Source: Candidatus Bathyarchaeota archaeon (GTDB lineage: Archaea; Thermoproteota; Bathyarchaeia; 40CM-2-53-6; FEN-987). From it: a DNA stretch of 5,891 nt. The stretch is taken from positions 1-5,891 of the forward strand of contig JAHFFU010000075.1 of the NCBI GenBank assembly GCA_023247835.1, given 5' to 3'. Under the pieces are notes generated by a model. The model was given only the letters and a program-made list of their open reading frames with translations. It did no database searches and was not told the DNA's origin. The translations under genes were made by a program, and so were the position numbers. Shown one piece after another: positions 1 to 5,891 of the stretch (its first letter is position 1; each line of letters opens with the position of its first letter).

Positions 1-81
1 GGGGACCGTACCTCGCTCTATCTCCAGTTGAAGTCCCAAAGGGCGTTGAGCACCGCGATGCATTCCCACCGCTGGCTGGTA

Positions 82-96
82 CAATATTTTATACAA
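82..96 (+). promoter_or_regulatory. TATA-like box upstream of the ribonucleotide reductase gene
   Basis: The most AT-rich stretch of the leader contains TTTTATAC at 87-94, close to the archaeal TATA consensus. A transcript start about 26 bases downstream would fall near 116, giving the reductase mRNA a leader of roughly 50 bases. The box is close to symmetric (TATAAAAT on the other strand), so it could also serve a divergent gene to the left. No B12 riboswitch-like structure is evident between it and the coding start. This is inferred from sequence only; a second AT-rich run at 105-120 is an alternative. Confidence 0.45.
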
Positions 97-152
97 TTCT
101 GTCGAAAACTATTAAAGTACATGAAGCAACAATTAGGAGTTCCCCACCTTTT

Positions 153-158
153 GTGAGG
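153..158 (+). promoter_or_regulatory. Weak ribosome binding site for the reductase TTG start
   Basis: GTGAGG lies 11 bases before the TTG at 170 and can pair partly with the CCUCC-type 3' end of archaeal 16S rRNA. It supports the TTG at 170 only weakly, because the spacing is long. A second in-frame TTG at 212 has a similar weak site (AGGA at 196-199) and would start the protein right at the ATP cone. Confidence 0.3.
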
Positions 159-169
159 CAAAGACCAAA

Positions 170-2749
170 TTGGTAAGCCACGTTGAGGTTTCGAGTAGGA
201 TTACTGCGAACTTGAAAATCACCCAGATAAGAAAGCGTGATGGGCGCATCGCCCCATTCGACAAGGAGAAGATTACAAACGCAATCTACAAAGCAATAGT
301 CGCAGCAGGCAGCAGAGACCGTACCCTAGCCGACTCCCTTTCAACCCGCGTCGTTGAGATCCTTGACGAAAAGTACGGTGCAGAAGCGATTCCGGCAGTC
401 GAAGATGTTCAAGACGTAGTAGAAAGAGCCCTAGTTGAAAACGGGCAAGCAAAAGTCGCCAAGGCGTACATAATCTACAGGCAGAAAAGGGCTGAGATTA
501 GGCGCGAAAAACAACGTGTTCTCGAGAAAGAAATGATCGATGAAGTCGACAAGGTGTTCGACCTAAACGCCCTCAGAGTTCTCAAGGCCAGATATCTGAA
601 AAAGGACGAAACGGGGAAACTCATAGAGACGCCGAAACAGCTCTTCACGAGAATCGCAGTCCACGCAGCTCTACCAGATGTGCTCTACGACAGCGAAATT
701 TACGATATCAACAAGAAACAGAAGGCGCACCAGCAAGAAAGTTTTGACCCAGTTCAATTCCGCGAAAAGGTCACCATTGGAAAGTACGCGCTTAACCAAT
801 ACCATCTCGAAGCATTGAAGCGAATGTACGACCGCTTTAACCGCGAAGGCGCTGTGAAGGTCTCATGGTCACACTTCTTCGAGATGCTAAAGACAGGATT
901 CTTCAACAAATATGAAAAATCTGTAAACGCGTTTTACGAGCTGATGGTTTCCAGGAAGTTTATGCCCAATACCCCCGCCATCGCCAATTTCGGAAACGTT
1001 CTTGGAATGGGTTCTGCATGCTTTGTTCTGGGTGTGGACGATTCCATAGAAAGCATCATGGAGACCTTGAAACAAACTGCCGTGGTCTTCAAGGCCGGCG
1101 GAGGCATGGGCTACAACTTCTCGAAACTAAGACCCGAAGGAGATTACGTAAGCTCAACCTCGGGAGTAGCATCCGGCCCAATCAGCTTCATGATGCTCTT
1201 CGATACGATGACGGATGTGATAAAGCAGGGTGGGATCCGCCGCGGCGCCAATATGGGCATGCTTAACAGCAATCATCCCGACATTGAGAAATTCATAACG
1301 GCGAAGAAAGGCAACAGGGCCCTAAGAAATTTCAACATTTCAGTTCTCTTAATGCCGGACTTTTGGGACGCCTACAACAACAATAAACCATATCCACTCG
1401 TCAACCCGAGAACAGGCCAGGTGGTCCGTGAAGTCAACCCGCGCCTACTGTTCGACATGGTAGTGTACCAAGCGTGGGAGAGCGCTGAACCAGGCGTAAT
1501 TTTCTTCGACCACGTGAACCAGTACAATCCATTCCTCAAACATCTCGGCCCGATAGTCACAACAAACCCATGCGGTGAGGTTCTGCTCTATCCTAATGAG
1601 TCCTGCAATTTGGGCAGCATCAATGTGTGGGCCTTCGCGACGCGTGATGATAACGGAAAAGTCACGGTTGATTGGGATGGGTTACGGGAAGCAGTCTATC
1701 TGGGTTCGAGATTTCTCGACAACGTCATTGACGTGAACAACTTCCCACTGAAGGCGATTGAGGAGATGACTCTCGCGACACGGAAGATAGGGCTAGGAGT
1801 AATGGGGCTGGCGGACTTACTCTTCGAACTTCGTTCACCATACAATAGCGATGAAGGCCGCAAGTTCATGGAGGAGCTAATGGAGTTTATCAACTACCAC
1901 TCGAAGCTTGCATCAATTGAACTCGCGAAAGAACGAGGCCCCGTGCCATACTACGACAAGAGTTTCTACCCGGAAGGAAAGCTACCCTTCGCAGGGTTCT
2001 TGGATCGAAAATTGTGGCATTTCGATTGGGACAAAGTGGCTGAAATGGTCAGGCAGAACGGTGTAAGGAATGGGTACACCACCGTAATCGCCCCGACCGG
2101 CAGCATCTCGATGATCGCTGGATGCAGCAGCGGAATGGAGCCCGTATACTCTATGGTTTTTGAGAAGCATGTCAAGGTTGGAAGCTTCTACTATATTGAC
2201 CCGGTGTTCGAACGCGTCATGACTGAGGAAGGGTTGTTCGGCGATGACCTACTTAGGGATGTGAACGATCATGGCGGTTCAATCCAGAGAATCAGCTACA
2301 TCCCTGAAGACATGAAGCGAGTCTACGTAACCGCGCTGGACATTCGCCCAGAGGACCACATACGGGCCTTGGCTGCGTTCCAGAGATGGACGGACTCTTC
2401 TATCTCAAAGACTAACAACTTCCCCGCTAACGCAACAGTCGAAGACATGCGGGAATCATACCTGCTCGCCTACAAGCTAGGTTGCAAGGATGTGACCGTG
2501 TTCAGGGACACTTCTATCAAAGGCCAAGTCCTCGTGGCACCGCGCAAAAAGCACGAAGCAACCAAAGAACATGAGGCCACACAGGAAGAACAGGCTCCGC
2601 GCGCACCAAAGCTCTTGGCAGTGCCTTTAGTTGGCGCTTCTCAGGGCATCAGCGAACAACTCAAACTTTGCCCTCAATGCCAAAGCCAAGTCGTGTTCCA
2701 AGAAGGCTGCTACATATGCCCCGAGTGTAGCTGGGGCGCCTGCTCCTAA
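170..2749 (+). CDS. nrdJ: Adenosylcobalamin-dependent (class II) ribonucleoside-diphosphate/triphosphate reductase
   Basis: Cytoplasmic enzyme reducing ribonucleotides to deoxyribonucleotides for DNA synthesis, with a radical made from coenzyme B12 and so no oxygen requirement. The 859 residues read in order: an ATP cone (about 16-108, starting KITQIRKRDGR), which in this family gives ATP/dATP activity control; the ten-stranded barrel core with first redox Cys284 (GSACFVL); the finger-loop NPCGE at 466-470 with catalytic Asn466, Cys468 and Glu470; the second redox Cys479 (ESCNLGS); the phosphate-binding loop APTGSIS at 641-647; and a C-terminal zinc ribbon with cysteines 834, 837, 847, 850, 853 and 858, the tail that family members use to be re-reduced by thioredoxin-like partners. 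The SCNLGS form and this tail mark class II rather than class I. Length is normal and no intein interrupts the active site. The start is TTG: the first in-frame ATG is codon 122, inside the conserved protein, and an in-frame TAG at 134-136 bounds the frame. TTG at 212 is an alternative. Confidence 0.96.
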   Translation: MVSHVEVSSRITANLKITQIRKRDGRIAPFDKEKITNAIYKAIVAAGSRDRTLADSLSTRVVEILDEKYGAEAIPAVEDVQDVVERALVENGQAKVAKAYIIYRQKRAEIRREKQRVLEKEMIDEVDKVFDLNALRVLKARYLKKDETGKLIETPKQLFTRIAVHAALPDVLYDSEIYDINKKQKAHQQESFDPVQFREKVTIGKYALNQYHLEALKRMYDRFNREGAVKVSWSHFFEMLKTGFFNKYEKSVNAFYELMVSRKFMPNTPAIANFGNVLGMGSACFVLGVDDSIESIMETLKQTAVVFKAGGGMGYNFSKLRPEGDYVSSTSGVASGPISFMMLFDTMTDVIKQGGIRRGANMGMLNSNHPDIEKFITAKKGNRALRNFNISVLLMPDFWDAYNNNKPYPLVNPRTGQVVREVNPRLLFDMVVYQAWESAEPGVIFFDHVNQYNPFLKHLGPIVTTNPCGEVLLYPNESCNLGSINVWAFATRDDNGKVTVDWDGLREAVYLGSRFLDNVIDVNNFPLKAIEEMTLATRKIGLGVMGLADLLFELRSPYNSDEGRKFMEELMEFINYHSKLASIELAKERGPVPYYDKSFYPEGKLPFAGFLDRKLWHFDWDKVAEMVRQNGVRNGYTTVIAPTGSISMIAGCSSGMEPVYSMVFEKHVKVGSFYYIDPVFERVMTEEGLFGDDLLRDVNDHGGSIQRISYIPEDMKRVYVTALDIRPEDHIRALAAFQRWTDSSISKTNNFPANATVEDMRESYLLAYKLGCKDVTVFRDTSIKGQVLVAPRKKHEATKEHEATQEEQAPRAPKLLAVPLVGASQGISEQLKLCPQCQSQVVFQEGCYICPECSWGACS
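2552..2587 (+). repeat. Tandem hexapeptide repeat (HEATKE/HEATQE) in the reductase linker
   Basis: Residues 795-800 and 801-806 read HEATKE and HEATQE, in the charged, low-complexity linker between the catalytic barrel and the C-terminal zinc ribbon. The two copies use different codons at the third position of His, Glu, Ala and Thr, so this is not a fresh DNA duplication. The linker probably acts as a flexible arm that lets the cysteine tail reach the active site. Confidence 0.6.
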
Positions 2750-4182
2750 TCAGGTGACAGTTCCTCAATTACGCCAGTAGATTTCGTTCTCTGCCTCTCC
2801 CCTCTCAGGAACGAAACGATTACAGCAAATCCATTGATCGCCGCAAAAGCATAGAACGAGTACCTGATCGCATCCAACAATTGCAGAACCTCGGATTGAC
2901 TCCCTAACGTCGTTGCGGTAACAACGACAGCCAACCTATCATATGGCATAACTGCCGTCATTAGCGCAAGCGCCAATGGAATACTGACGACCATGCTGGT
3001 GTTGAGTATTGTACTCCGCACGCCAGCGCCGATGCCACGTCTCTCGGGTGGCAGAGACCCCATGACGGAGCTCGCATTGGGCGATCTGAAGAGGCCGATG
3101 CCGAAACCTGCCAGAGCCAGAGCACCGGTTATGGTGGCCACGTTAGTATCGATTGAGAATGTACTGAAGATTAGGAGCGCTATGCTCGTTACTGCGAGGC
3201 CAAGTGTGCTTAATCCTCGCCCTCCATATTTGTCGGAGAGCCGCCCGCTAATTGGCCCGATCACGATCAACGTAAAGTCCATCGGGATGAGTGCGAGGCC
3301 CGTGTGAAAGGCGCTGTATCCTTTAACCAACTCGAAGTATAGCGTCAGTTCAAACGCTAGCGCAGCAAACGCTAAACCATTAAGTAGATTCGAAAGGTTC
3401 CCGGCTGTGAAGAGACGAATTTTGAGAAGGCTAAGGTCTAAGACAGGTTGGTCGACTCGCCCCTCATGAGCAAGAAAGACTATGAACAAGATGAGACTCG
3501 AGACTAGAAGGCCTTGGGTGATTACGGAACGCGGATCAGCAAGAGTCAACGCGAGAAGAACGACCGTTAGAGCCGTTGAGAACAGCGCGGCGCCGATATA
3601 ATCGAACCTCTCCTCCTCCACCCTTCCGTAGAGTTCCTTGAGACGCCTGTGTGACCAAATTGTGCCGAAAATTCCGACCGGGATGTTGATCCAGAATATG
3701 GACCGCCACCCAAATAACCCAATCATGATTCCGCTTAGGGTGTAGCCTACTATCGTGCCCGCATTGATCGCCATTTGATTGATACCTATTGCAGTCCCCA
3801 ACTCAGCTCCGGGAAACGCGTCGACCACTATGGCCATGCTGTTCACGAACAGAAGTGCGGCACCGAATCCCTGAATCAGTCTAGCGACGATCAAAATTTC
3901 CGCTGTCGGCGAAAGGGCGCACAGAGCCGAACCAAACGTGAATACCGCGAAGCCGGAGGTGTACAGCTTAACCCTCCCGAATATGTCGGCAATTCGACCT
4001 ATCGTAACCAAGAGGATTGTAATCATGAGCCTATAGCCCGTGATTACCCAGATCCCCGCAAATAGCGAAGTGTTGAGATCACCGATAATCGTGGGTAGCC
4101 CCACGACGACAATGCTCGCGTCAAGAGTGGCCATGAAAATTCCAACAGTAGTAACTGTCAGAACCGTCCACTTGTACTCCAA
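2746..4182 (-). CDS. MFS transporter, DHA2-like (14-helix) putative drug/metabolite exporter
   Basis: Integral membrane secondary transporter, probably proton-driven efflux. The 478 residues are mostly hydrophobic helices, and the length suits the 14-helix DHA2 subfamily. Visible motifs: TM1 motif LDASIVVVGLPT at 20-31 with Asp21; motif A GRIADIFGRVKL at 62-73, with a second copy GRLSDKYGGR at 313-322; motif B RLIQGFGAAL at 101-110; motif C as G133-x8-G142-x3-G146-Y147-x2-S150-G151, where the usual GP and GG have become GY and SG; and FGWRSIFWINIPVG at 157-170, typical of this subfamily. The substrate cannot be read from sequence. The start is TTG; a TAG codon lies directly before it in frame, and the next ATG (codon 17) would remove most of helix 1. 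A ribosome binding site stands 9 bases upstream. The stop overlaps the reductase stop, tail to tail, and the gene diverges from the HD gene. Confidence 0.92.
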   Translation of the reverse strand: MEYKWTVLTVTTVGIFMATLDASIVVVGLPTIIGDLNTSLFAGIWVITGYRLMITILLVTIGRIADIFGRVKLYTSGFAVFTFGSALCALSPTAEILIVARLIQGFGAALLFVNSMAIVVDAFPGAELGTAIGINQMAINAGTIVGYTLSGIMIGLFGWRSIFWINIPVGIFGTIWSHRRLKELYGRVEEERFDYIGAALFSTALTVVLLALTLADPRSVITQGLLVSSLILFIVFLAHEGRVDQPVLDLSLLKIRLFTAGNLSNLLNGLAFAALAFELTLYFELVKGYSAFHTGLALIPMDFTLIVIGPISGRLSDKYGGRGLSTLGLAVTSIALLIFSTFSIDTNVATITGALALAGFGIGLFRSPNASSVMGSLPPERRGIGAGVRSTILNTSMVVSIPLALALMTAVMPYDRLAVVVTATTLGSQSEVLQLLDAIRYSFYAFAAINGFAVIVSFLRGERQRTKSTGVIEELSPD

Positions 4183-4191
4183 CTATCAATG

Positions 4192-4197
4192 ACCTTC
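4192..4197 (-). promoter_or_regulatory. Ribosome binding site of the MFS transporter gene
   Basis: On the minus strand GAAGGT lies 9 bases before the TTG at 4182-4180. Together with the in-frame stop immediately upstream of that TTG, it fixes the start. The site implies a leadered mRNA, in contrast to the divergent HD gene. Confidence 0.5.
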
Positions 4198-4217
4198 TTA
4201 GCGCACTGGCCTTGAGC

Positions 4218-4236
4218 AGGCGCCACTAATGCGCCT
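4218..4236. repeat. Inverted repeat at the predicted MFS transcript start, candidate operator
   Basis: AGGCGC (4218-4223) and GCGCCT (4231-4236) are perfect 6-base arms around a 7-base centre, the most GC-rich part of an otherwise mixed spacer. If the AT-rich box at 4250-4260 drives the minus-strand gene, transcription would start near 4228, inside the repeat. That position fits a repressor operator controlling an exporter, or a small hairpin in the mRNA leader. Six-base arms can arise by chance. Confidence 0.35.
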
Positions 4237-4249
4237 ATGGAAAAACCTA

Positions 4250-4261
4250 TTCAATAAAATC
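4250..4261. promoter_or_regulatory. AT-rich TATA-like box shared by the divergent MFS and HD genes
   Basis: TTCAATAAAATC is the only strong AT-rich core-promoter candidate in the 94-base spacer. On the plus strand its centre lies about 21-22 bases before the TTG of the HD gene, which has no ribosome binding site, so that gene is probably read from a leaderless or near-leaderless transcript. On the minus strand (TTTTATTG) it predicts a start near 4228 and a leader of about 45 bases carrying the exporter ribosome binding site. Archaeal TATA boxes can work in both directions, so one box may serve both genes. Confidence 0.45.
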
Positions 4262-4276
4262 TAATCGGCCGCAACC

Positions 4277-5041
4277 TTGTCCCACGTCGCAAACGCACAT
4301 AGCCCAACTTTATTTCCCAAGGCACCAAGTGAAGCAGTGATTCCTTTGGACAAACGTTTGCTGAGCCTTGTAAACAAGATCAAAGATAGAAAGCTCCGAA
4401 AGAAAGTCTACGCTCTTCTCGAAAACCCTACCGTCAAGATCGGAGGTAAGACCTTCTCGGGAATGTCAATCGAGAATTCCCCAGCGAGTATTCGACACCA
4501 TCACAACTATCCTGGTGGTTTTGTCGAACATACATTGGCGCTATACGAACTCTGCACGAGCTTGTCCCGAATAGTGCGTGGAATCTACAAGTGCAGAGTA
4601 AACATCGATCTGGTTCTTTGTGGAGTACTACTTCACGACATCTTCAAACCTGCCACGTACTCACGGACCGAAGACGGAAGATACCGCCCCTCGCCCCTGG
4701 CTGAACGCGTGGACCACCTGACCTTGGCGAGCGCGGAACTCATTCGCCGGGGCTTTCCCGTTGATGCCGTCCATGTTGTGGCCGCGAGTCACGGTCGACA
4801 GTATGGCCCGATAGGGCCAATGACCATTGAAGCCCTGATCTGCCACCTCGGAGATTCTGCTGAAGCCGACCTGAACGGCGAAGTTCTGAGCGCAGCACGT
4901 TTCATGATTCGCGAGGTGACAGGGGAAGAACCGCGCGCACTGAGCGGAAAAGACGCCTTCGCCATTGTAAGATCCAAGACTGACAAGGGCTGGGGTGGCG
5001 TCAGGGCGTACCTGTCACGAATCGGATCCAAAAGCAAGTGA
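4277..5041 (+). CDS. HD-domain metal-dependent phosphohydrolase (YhaM/MptB-like)
   Basis: Soluble 254-residue protein built around one HD phosphohydrolase domain. The metal-site motifs are all present in order: HHHNYPGGFVEHT at 74-86 (likely ligand His85), the HD pair His120-Asp121 in LLHDIFK, His147, His172 in AASHG, and His190/Asp193 in HLGDSAEAD. A basic N-terminal stretch (about 26-60, LDKRLLSLVNKIKDRKLRKK onward) precedes it. The HHxxYPGGxxEHT signature resembles YhaM-type HD nucleases and the archaeal MptB enzyme, which opens 7,8-dihydroneopterin 2',3'-cyclic phosphate in pterin cofactor synthesis. No OB-fold of the YhaM type is visible, which leans to a small-molecule phosphodiesterase; this is inference. 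The TTG start lacks a ribosome binding site but sits correctly for a leaderless transcript; the first in-frame ATG is codon 63, and GTG (codon 21) or TTG (codon 24) are alternatives. No pterin or RNA-processing gene adjoins it. Confidence 0.85.
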   Translation: MSHVANAHSPTLFPKAPSEAVIPLDKRLLSLVNKIKDRKLRKKVYALLENPTVKIGGKTFSGMSIENSPASIRHHHNYPGGFVEHTLALYELCTSLSRIVRGIYKCRVNIDLVLCGVLLHDIFKPATYSRTEDGRYRPSPLAERVDHLTLASAELIRRGFPVDAVHVVAASHGRQYGPIGPMTIEALICHLGDSAEADLNGEVLSAARFMIREVTGEEPRALSGKDAFAIVRSKTDKGWGGVRAYLSRIGSKSK

Positions 5042-5135
5042 CTTTGCAACAAATCTAAGGCGACGCTTCGGAGATGTGAGGATATGGGAGTTCTCACTCG
5101 GCGGTGTTGTTGTGGTTCTGGCACAAAGCGCGGGA
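5042..5135. other. Convergent spacer between the HD and aminotransferase genes
   Basis: These 94 bases separate two stop codons that face each other. I see no clear T-run terminator on either strand. The plus strand has only a mildly T-rich stretch (5105-5119), which is the best candidate for stopping HD transcription, and it is weak. No small gene or RNA is supported here. Confidence 0.5.
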
Positions 5136-5891
5136 CTAGCGTTCGCTCCCTGCAATAAATTCCGAAATTTTCCTGAAGCCCAATTCAATTCGCTCTTCAG
5201 ATTCGCTGACGAACGTCAATCGAACATGTCCGCTTCCGTTGTCGCCGAAGAACCGGCCGGGTATCACAGCAACTCCCGTCGCCCTCAGTAGCTTCGCAGC
5301 AAATTCCTCTTCGTTGAGTTTCAGTTTAGACAAGTATGGACGCATGTCGACGAAGTAATAGAAGGCCCCAGCGGGCGTGACTGTTCTAGCTAGTGGCAGG
5401 TGAGTCTGCAGCATTTTTCCCATGAAGTCCCGTCTCTTAACGTAGTATGGTATTACAGTGTTCTTGAGGTATGGTTCTTTCATGTTTTCTTTGAGGAACT
5501 TCACTAAAGCGAACTGTCCCAGGCTATCGGGCGCTAATGTGCTGTATTGTTGCATTTTCTCCATTGAGTCAATTATTTCCTTTGGAGCAAGTGTGTAGCC
5601 TAACCGTAAACCGGGTATGCTGGCTTCTTTGGAGAAACTGCAAACTGTGATGGTGCGCTCTTTTGCCCCGGGAAAGCGACTAATCCAAACATGTTCTCCT
5701 TCGTAGATGATGTGCTTGTAGATGTCATCACTGATGATCCAGAAATCATAATCATGCGCAAGATCCACTAGAGCCTTCACAAACGCTTCATGCAAGATTC
5801 TTCCCGTTGGATTATCCGGTGATAGAACCATCATTGCCTTGGTTTTCTTTGAGATCACCTCTTTCAGCGTCTCTGCGCTAGGCTGGTATCC
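5136..5891 (-). CDS. Pyridoxal-phosphate aminotransferase, class I/II (partial, N-terminus beyond edge)
   Basis: Cytoplasmic fold-type I aminotransferase moving an amino group between an amino acid and a 2-oxo acid. The visible 251 residues are the C-terminal two thirds; the frame stays open to the window edge (begins GYQPSAETLKE), so the GTG at 5858 is internal and not the start. Compared with the usual 380-400 residues, about 145 are missing. Numbering from the edge: NPTG at 27-30 (Asn27 holds the cofactor ring), SDDIY at 54-58 (Asp55 and Tyr58 contact PLP), SFSKEASIPGLRLGY at 85-99 with Schiff-base Lys88 and phosphate-binding Arg96, and VIPGRFFG followed by HVRLTF, whose Arg224 matches the substrate carboxylate-binding arginine of aspartate aminotransferase. 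All catalytic residues in view are intact. The substrate (aspartate, aromatic, alanine or other) cannot be decided from this part. It faces the HD gene tail to tail. Confidence 0.93.
   Translation of the reverse strand, partial: GYQPSAETLKEVISKKTKAMMVLSPDNPTGRILHEAFVKALVDLAHDYDFWIISDDIYKHIIYEGEHVWISRFPGAKERTITVCSFSKEASIPGLRLGYTLAPKEIIDSMEKMQQYSTLAPDSLGQFALVKFLKENMKEPYLKNTVIPYYVKRRDFMGKMLQTHLPLARTVTPAGAFYYFVDMRPYLSKLKLNEEEFAAKLLRATGVAVIPGRFFGDNGSGHVRLTFVSESEERIELGFRKISEFIAGSER

Larger units (their letters stand above)
1..169. other. 5' edge region, no assignable gene
   Basis: The first 80 bases are GC-rich and the rest is AT-rich, as expected for the end or start of a neighbouring gene followed by a promoter region. 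Two plus-strand frames stay open from the left edge: one ends at a TGA at 154-156, the other at a TAA at 174-176, just inside the reductase gene. On the minus strand an ATG at 63-61 opens a 21-codon frame that runs off the edge (starts MHRGAQRPLG). None of the three translations resembles a family I recognise, and open frames this short are expected by chance. A divergent minus-strand gene starting at 63 is plausible, because the AT-rich box at 82-96 lies at about the right distance for a leaderless transcript. It remains unproven. Confidence 0.3.

Noticed and set aside
100..169. B12 riboswitch or other leader regulation ahead of the cobalamin-dependent reductase
   Set aside because: The leader is only about 50-70 bases, too short for a cobalamin riboswitch, and shows no B12-box-like sequence.
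1561..2110. Possible intein in the reductase
   Set aside because: NrdJ genes often carry inteins near the active site, but the NPCGE, ESCNLGS and APTGSIS motifs follow at normal spacing with no splicing blocks.
2993..3307. 104-codon plus-strand open frame
   Set aside because: It lies wholly antisense to the MFS transporter, whose motifs and membrane helices are intact; the translation shows no family features.
4789..5124. 111-codon minus-strand open frame overlapping the end of the HD gene
   Set aside because: Most of it is antisense to well-conserved HD-domain coding sequence, and the translation is low-information, rich in Arg, Pro and Ser.
4995..5291. 98-codon plus-strand open frame spanning the convergent spacer
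   Set aside because: It overlaps the ends of two well-supported genes in other frames and has no recognisable features.
5856..5858. GTG as the start of the aminotransferase
   Set aside because: The frame continues upstream without a stop to the window edge, and the protein starting here would lack the N-terminal third of the fold.

Overview
This 5.9 kb window has the look of ordinary archaeal chromosome with moderate GC. The case for an archaeon rests on AT-rich TATA-like boxes about 25 bases ahead of expected transcript starts, non-ATG starts, a gene apparently read from a leaderless transcript, a cobalamin-type ribonucleotide reductase as the main gene, and an HD protein of a type common in archaea. 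A TACK-group lineage (Thaumarchaeota or Bathyarchaeota-like) is a guess; the window holds no rRNA or other marker to settle it.

Layout: bases 1-169 are an edge region with a TATA-like box and no gene that can be assigned. Bases 170-2749 (+) encode an adenosylcobalamin-dependent (class II) ribonucleotide reductase with one N-terminal ATP cone and a C-terminal cysteine-rich zinc ribbon. It runs tail to tail into a 14-helix-type MFS exporter (2746-4182, -), and the two stop codons overlap by 4 bases. A 94-base divergent spacer (4183-4276) holds what looks like one AT-rich core promoter serving both the exporter and a metal-dependent HD-domain phosphohydrolase (4277-5041, +). The HD gene converges, across another 94-base spacer, on a class I/II PLP aminotransferase (5136-5891, -) that is cut at the window edge and lacks roughly its first 145 residues.

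The genes alternate in direction (+, -, +, -), so no operon is visible and each is probably its own transcription unit. Functionally they are unconnected housekeeping or accessory genes: dNTP synthesis, efflux, a nucleotide or pterin phosphohydrolase, and amino-acid transamination. I found no mobile element, CRISPR array, RNA gene or intein. No convincing new system is visible. The points most worth a second look are the TTG start at every complete gene, the compact divergent promoter with a palindrome at the predicted exporter transcript start, the uncertain substrate of the HD protein, and the altered antiporter motif in the exporter.
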